Assembly (NCBI GenBank): GCA_030587525.1
Contig: JAUQYW010000274.1
Span: forward strand, 1-10,021
From: Candidatus Sigynarchaeota archaeon
Lineage (GTDB): Archaea > Asgardarchaeota > Lokiarchaeia > Sigynarchaeales > Sigynarchaeaceae
Length of the DNA stretch: 10,021 nucleotides
Reading direction: 5' to 3'
The position numbers were made by a program, and so were the translations under genes. How positions within the stretch are numbered: the first letter of the stretch is position 1; every line of letters starts with the position of its first letter. The notes under the pieces are model-generated. The model saw nothing but the letters and a program-made list of their open reading frames with translations, did no database searches and had not been told where the DNA came from. Positions 7,701 through 10,021 of the stretch are shown in pieces.

Positions 7701-9211
7701 CGGGGCGGGACGCGTTCGTTAGCAAGCTATCGACCGGCGGGTCCTCGTTGATATACAGCACGTTCGTGGGTGGCACGATCACGGATGAAGCGAATGCCAT
7801 CGCGGTTGAAAATGGATACGCGTACATCACTGGAAACACGAACTCCAGCAACTTTCCGGTCACGAGCGGCGCCTATGACACGACATGGAACGGCGGGTTC
7901 GACGCCTGGGCCATGAAACTCGACCTTGACGGCGCGTTGCCCAGCTACAGCACGTACCTGGGCGGAAGTGCAGCTGATGGAGCGAATAAAATCTGCGTGG
8001 AACATGATGGTGTATACATCATTGGAAACACGTATTCTACCACATATCCAACCACAGCGGGAGCATTTGACAGAACGGAAAACGGTGACGCTGATGCCTT
8101 CGTCACGAAACTGGTTTTGGACGAGGATAACGATGGCTTAAGCGATGATTGGGAAACCACGTTTGGCCAGGCAATTCCGTCTGCTGACCTCGATACCGAT
8201 GGCATCTCGAACTTGCTTGAATATCAGCACGGCACGAGTCCTATCGATCCCGACACGGACGACGACGGCATGCCGGATGGCTGGGAAGTCACGAACACGT
8301 TCAACCCGCTCGTGAACGAGGCTGCCAGCGACGCGGATAGCGATGGCCTCACGAACCTGGCAGAATACCAGCATGGCACGAACCCGCGCAGCAATGATAC
8401 CGACACGGATGGGATGCCCGACGGCTGGGAAGTCACGAACGCCCTGGATCCGGCCTTCAATGATGCTGGCCACGACCCCGATTTCGACGGGCTCACGAAT
8501 CTCCAGGAGTACCAGCACGGCACGAACCCGAACATCGCAGATACCGATTTCGACGGCATGCCGGATGGCTGGGAAGTCACGAACACGTTCAACCCGCTCG
8601 TGAACGAGGCTGCCAGCGACGCGGATAGCGATGGCCTCACGAACCTGGCAGAATACCAGCATGGCACGAACCCGCGCAGCAACGATACCGACACGGATGG
8701 GCTCTCCGATGGAAACGAGATAAATATACATCATACAGATCCGCTTGCCGATGCCGATGCTGATGGCGATGGCCTCGATGATGCAGCAGAGATCAACATA
8801 TATGGTACCAATCCGCACAACATCGACACCGATGGCGATGGTTTTTCGGATGGAGCCGAAGTAACTCGTGGGACAAACCCGCTGGATGCAGCCGACTATC
8901 CGGGGAGTGGTTCTGGAGGCTTTTTCGGATTGAACGGGAGCTTGCTAGGTTTCAAGTACACGGATTGGATCGTCATGGGCATAGGCATCATTGCGTTGCT
9001 CGCCATTTTCATGGCCATGGCACTGCACCGGAAGGACAAGAAGCTCATTGCCAAGCAAGCGAGGGAAAACGAGCAGCTCGCGAGCAAGCCAGAGGCGAAG
9101 AAAGGCGGGTCGCAGTACGTGGCAGAACCAGCTGTTAAGAGCGACTTGCCCCCCTCCCGCGACACCGCGGAACCCGCCGGGAAGGACGCACCCAAACCCG
9201 GTAGCAAGTGA
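4796..9211 (+). CDS. SBBP-repeat / thrombospondin-type-3 Ca-binding surface protein with C-terminal membrane anchor
   Basis: From ATG 4796 the protein has about 1471 residues. The frame can extend to GTG 4760, but 4796 gives a clean signal peptide (MSRKGIP, then a Leu/Ile/Val core) and has GAGGG 9 bases upstream. Domains by residue: signal peptide 1 to about 22-33, with a Cys at 22 but a poor lipobox; an SBBP-associated N-terminal domain 68-264 (NLYPGIDLAYK, LKYEFIV); three SBBP repeats 266-456, each with Y(S/C)T.LGG, AVENG.AYVTG and FPTTAGAYDTT; four Ca-repeat units 458-650 (D.D.DGM.DGWE ... DGLTNL.E...GT.P); seven SBBP repeats 660-1108; a second Ca-repeat block 1109-1366 with four long and about three short units; a Gly/Ser linker; a transmembrane helix at about 1390-1410; and a basic, Pro/Lys-rich tail of about 60 residues. 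SBBP repeats form beta-propeller blades, and the Asp-rich loops resemble thrombospondin type-3 Ca sites. The likely role is an extracellular adhesin or structural surface protein; the ligand is unknown. Confidence 0.85.
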   Translation: MSRKGIPILVLLILLSSVALSCSPLSYLSAGRADNVPSNSEEPIAPGWPDGLPLNSKKLDEQGTTGNMDFTAAVFSQAADPASGIYFNYRVGPNTLAGFGASAVHYRLGNKTLRLDFPGSNVVIPAGINPLDSVTSYFYGNDPAKWRSGLTDYGAVIYENLYPGIDLAYKVADGQLKYEFIVHAGADPASIAMEYSNADGMMVEPGEVRVQISGETMHDTGLVVYQDTISGHRGVLCNFYKAGALVAGFAVGAYDVATDLVIDPLNFLSYSTYLGGGGQDIGYGIAVENGTTYVTGYTQSDPFPTTAGAYDTTFGGGGDVFVTKLSADGSSLIYCTYLGGGSLDRNSFNSIAVENGAAYVTGQTSSNPFPTTAGAYDTTFNGVTDAFVTKLSPDGSSLIYSTYLGGGSSEEACGIAVENGAAYVTGQTSSNPFPTTAGAYETTYNGGINAFVAKVAQDIDCDGMPDDWEIAHGLNPQSNDAGGDLDADGFTNLQEYLHGTLPNDADTDDDGMTDGWEHQYGLNPLVDDASGNPDNDGITNVEEFNHGTSPISNDTDGDGMADGWEIVNALDPLVWDSQFDPDSDGLTNLQEFQHLTTPLKSDSDDDGMPDGWEVQHGTNPIADDANVDLDGDGLSNLAEYRRGTDPATRDTTNDDRVLLGYSTFLGGIAYDEGQGIAVEGGYAYVSGRTWSSSIPTTSGVLNASSNGVSEGYIAKLSLNGASLLYCTFIGGLAEDGVWDIAVENGYAYFVGDTTSENFPTTPGAFDRSYNPIIVPRAWDLFVSKLNRDGSALVYSTYLGGSGTEHPTDIEVENGSAYVTGYTLSWMDFPTTPGAFDTSFNWGTDVFITKLAADGASLIYSTFVGGSNDEWGGGLDVENGYAYVTGTTLSADFPTTPGAFDTTYNGNGDEFVFKLSRDGTSSIYSTFLGGSSSEIFSRVAVESGCAYICGTTISADFPVTDGAFDTIFNTGRDAFVSKLSTGGSSLIYSTFVGGTITDEANAIAVENGYAYITGNTNSSNFPVTSGAYDTTWNGGFDAWAMKLDLDGALPSYSTYLGGSAADGANKICVEHDGVYIIGNTYSTTYPTTAGAFDRTENGDADAFVTKLVLDEDNDGLSDDWETTFGQAIPSADLDTDGISNLLEYQHGTSPIDPDTDDDGMPDGWEVTNTFNPLVNEAASDADSDGLTNLAEYQHGTNPRSNDTDTDGMPDGWEVTNALDPAFNDAGHDPDFDGLTNLQEYQHGTNPNIADTDFDGMPDGWEVTNTFNPLVNEAASDADSDGLTNLAEYQHGTNPRSNDTDTDGLSDGNEINIHHTDPLADADADGDGLDDAAEINIYGTNPHNIDTDGDGFSDGAEVTRGTNPLDAADYPGSGSGGFFGLNGSLLGFKYTDWIVMGIGIIALLAIFMAMALHRKDKKLIAKQARENEQLASKPEAKKGGSQYVAEPAVKSDLPPSRDTAEPAGKDAPKPGSK
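5844..5925 (+). repeat. 82-bp exact repeat, copy 1 (SBBP repeat 2)
   Basis: Identical base for base to 6036-6117, at an offset of 192 bases (64 codons, one SBBP unit). The flanks diverge at once on both sides (A/G at the left edge, C/A at the right). DNA identity beyond protein similarity indicates recent duplication or gene conversion. Confidence 0.9.
6036..6117 (+). repeat. 82-bp exact repeat, copy 2 (SBBP repeat 3)
   Basis: Second copy of the 82-bp direct repeat. It encodes the AVENGAAYVTGQTSSNPF segment, identical in the two adjacent SBBP units. Confidence 0.9.
8263..8413 (+). repeat. 151-bp near-perfect repeat, copy 1 (Ca-repeat block 2)
   Basis: Matches 8551-8701 with one mismatch (T8395 against C8683), a synonymous Asn codon change (AAT/AAC). 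The offset is 288 bases, exactly two 48-residue Ca-repeat units, which points to a recent duplication of a two-unit block. Confidence 0.9.
8551..8701 (+). repeat. 151-bp near-perfect repeat, copy 2
   Basis: Second copy of the 151-bp direct repeat. After 8701 the sequence switches to the shorter 23-residue Ca units (LSDGNEINIHHTDP). Confidence 0.9.
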
Positions 9212-9227
9212 TTAGACCAATTATTCC

Positions 9228-9254
9228 ATTTTTCCTTTTGTATCTTTTTTTTCT
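9228..9254 (+). terminator. T-rich terminator of the surface-protein gene
   Basis: Starting 17 bases after the TGA stop there are several T-runs, the longest T8 at 9245-9252, and no stem-loop before them. This fits hairpin-independent archaeal termination. Confidence 0.5.
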
Positions 9255-9384
9255 CGTTAACTGTGCGAGCTATACTCTATTTTTCTCATCCGTGTACATC
9301 CGCAAGAGCACTTGCTTGCTCCATTCGGTCTTGAGCAAGTCCTTCAAATTCGCGTCCTTGCGGTGAAAGAGCTGGTTTTAACCG

Positions 9385-9876
9385 TTAGTTGCATTGCACG
9401 GCCAGCTGTTTTATTCGCACGAGCGTTCGTGTCGCTTTTCGCAACGTGGCTATCTCCCGGGGCGCGATCACCGACGGTCGCAACCGTCCATCGCGGTGCG
9501 CAATCGTTATCCGCTTTGCATCGAGCTTGTCGGTCTTCTTGCCCTGCGTGTCCTTCGTCTGCTGCGGGTTCGCCAGCAATGCCGGTATATCACTTTCCAA
9601 CAACGTGAAGAGCAACTTCACGTGATATTCCGATGTTGATTCCATTGCCACGCTCGTTACCTTGTACTTCTTCAACGTGGTGACGAGCTTTGCTATCCCT
9701 GCCTTCGTGTTCGCATACTCCTGCAAGTGCAAGATTGCCACGCCATCGATGATGCAACATTCGGCCATATCCTTGTGCATGTCGATTCCGCACACGTTCC
9801 CTTGCTTGCGCGCTCCATCGCCTTCTGCCAGGAGCGTAACCTTTTTTTTGTCACTCGTGCTAGATTTTCTTGGCAT
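9385..9876 (-). pseudogene. IS110-family transposase, N-terminal half only
   Basis: Starting at ATG 9876 (GAGG lies upstream at about 11 bases), 163 residues are readable. They include the RuvC-like DEDD domain of IS110 recombinases: GIDMHKD (Asp32), AMESTSEY (Glu79) and KKTDKLDAKR (Asp116 and Asp119), with the family's usual spacing and QQTKDTQGKKTDKLDA region. IS110 transposases are normally about 300-450 residues, with a C-terminal helix-hairpin-helix domain carrying the catalytic Ser. Here a TAA at 9385-9387 ends the frame straight after the DEDD domain (LVRIKQLAVQCN), and no C-terminal domain follows. A neighbouring frame (about 9264-9365) reads RKDANLKDLLKTEWSKQVLLRMYT, perhaps a frameshifted continuation, but it also ends soon. 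The frame stays open upstream to GTG 9981, but the peptide there is rich in Gly, Pro and Arg and unlike the family. The element is most likely inactive. Confidence 0.75.
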
Positions 9877-10021
9877 CGCGTTCACATCCTCATTCGTGAT
9901 GCTTGGACCGGGACCCCGGCCCCGTGCTTGAATCAATTTATCTTGCGTGCTCGAAGCAACAAGCGGATGAACCGACTGCACGGGATGAAGTACCTAAGTA
10001 GCATCATTGATGAAGAGGATT

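Noticed and set aside
9312..9608. Plus-strand frames opposite the IS110 relic
   Set aside because: They are antisense to the DEDD transposase domain and carry no motif.
1..10021. CRISPR array
   Set aside because: The only regular repeats are coding repeats of the surface protein, with 144- and 192-base periods. There are no short repeats separated by unique spacers and no cas genes.

Overview
The window reads like an accessory region of an archaeal genome. It holds two long secreted-type genes in divergent orientation, surrounded by AT-rich spacers with broken mobile-element and signalling-gene remnants. The archaeal assignment is an inference. It rests on TATA-box-like promoters (CTATAAAAA, TTTATAA, TCTATAAAAAGG), T-tract terminators without stem-loops, and a large Ca-repeat/SBBP surface protein held by a C-terminal membrane helix with a basic cytoplasmic tail. 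That protein type is common in methanogens and in Asgard-type archaea. No ribosomal or other marker gene is present to settle the lineage, and a bacterium is not excluded.

Layout. 1-298: gene-poor, with one weak small ORF on the minus strand. 299-673 (-): small four-helix membrane protein of unknown function. 680-745: back-to-back TATA-like elements. 735-1184 (+): C-terminal relic of a DDE-type transposase. 1185-1571: no recognisable gene. 1572-4337 (-): 921-residue M6-like zinc metalloprotease with an N-terminal TIG domain and C-terminal CARDB-like and Ig-like domains, but no visible signal peptide. 4338-4795: divergent intergenic region with TATA-like boxes, a perfect 16-bp palindrome and, unexpectedly, a frameshifted scrap of a hybrid histidine kinase (end of the ATPase domain joined to the start of a receiver domain). 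4796-9211 (+): about 1471-residue surface protein made of a signal peptide, an SBBP-associated N-terminal domain, 3 SBBP repeats, 4 thrombospondin-type-3-like Ca units, 7 SBBP repeats, a second Ca-repeat block, a transmembrane helix and a charged tail. 9212-9384: T-rich terminator and decayed sequence. 9385-9876 (-): N-terminal half of an IS110-family transposase with the DEDD tetrad intact but the C-terminal half missing.

How it fits together. The divergent protease and adhesin-like genes share one intergenic region, so joint control at the palindrome is possible. A protease acting outside the cell next to a Ca-stabilised surface protein would suit cell-surface processing or attachment, but nothing in the sequence proves a functional link. 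Relics of two transposases and one kinase around the pair suggest a region of repeated insertion and decay. Inside the surface-protein gene, long near-identical DNA repeats (151 bp and 82 bp) show recent internal duplication or gene conversion.
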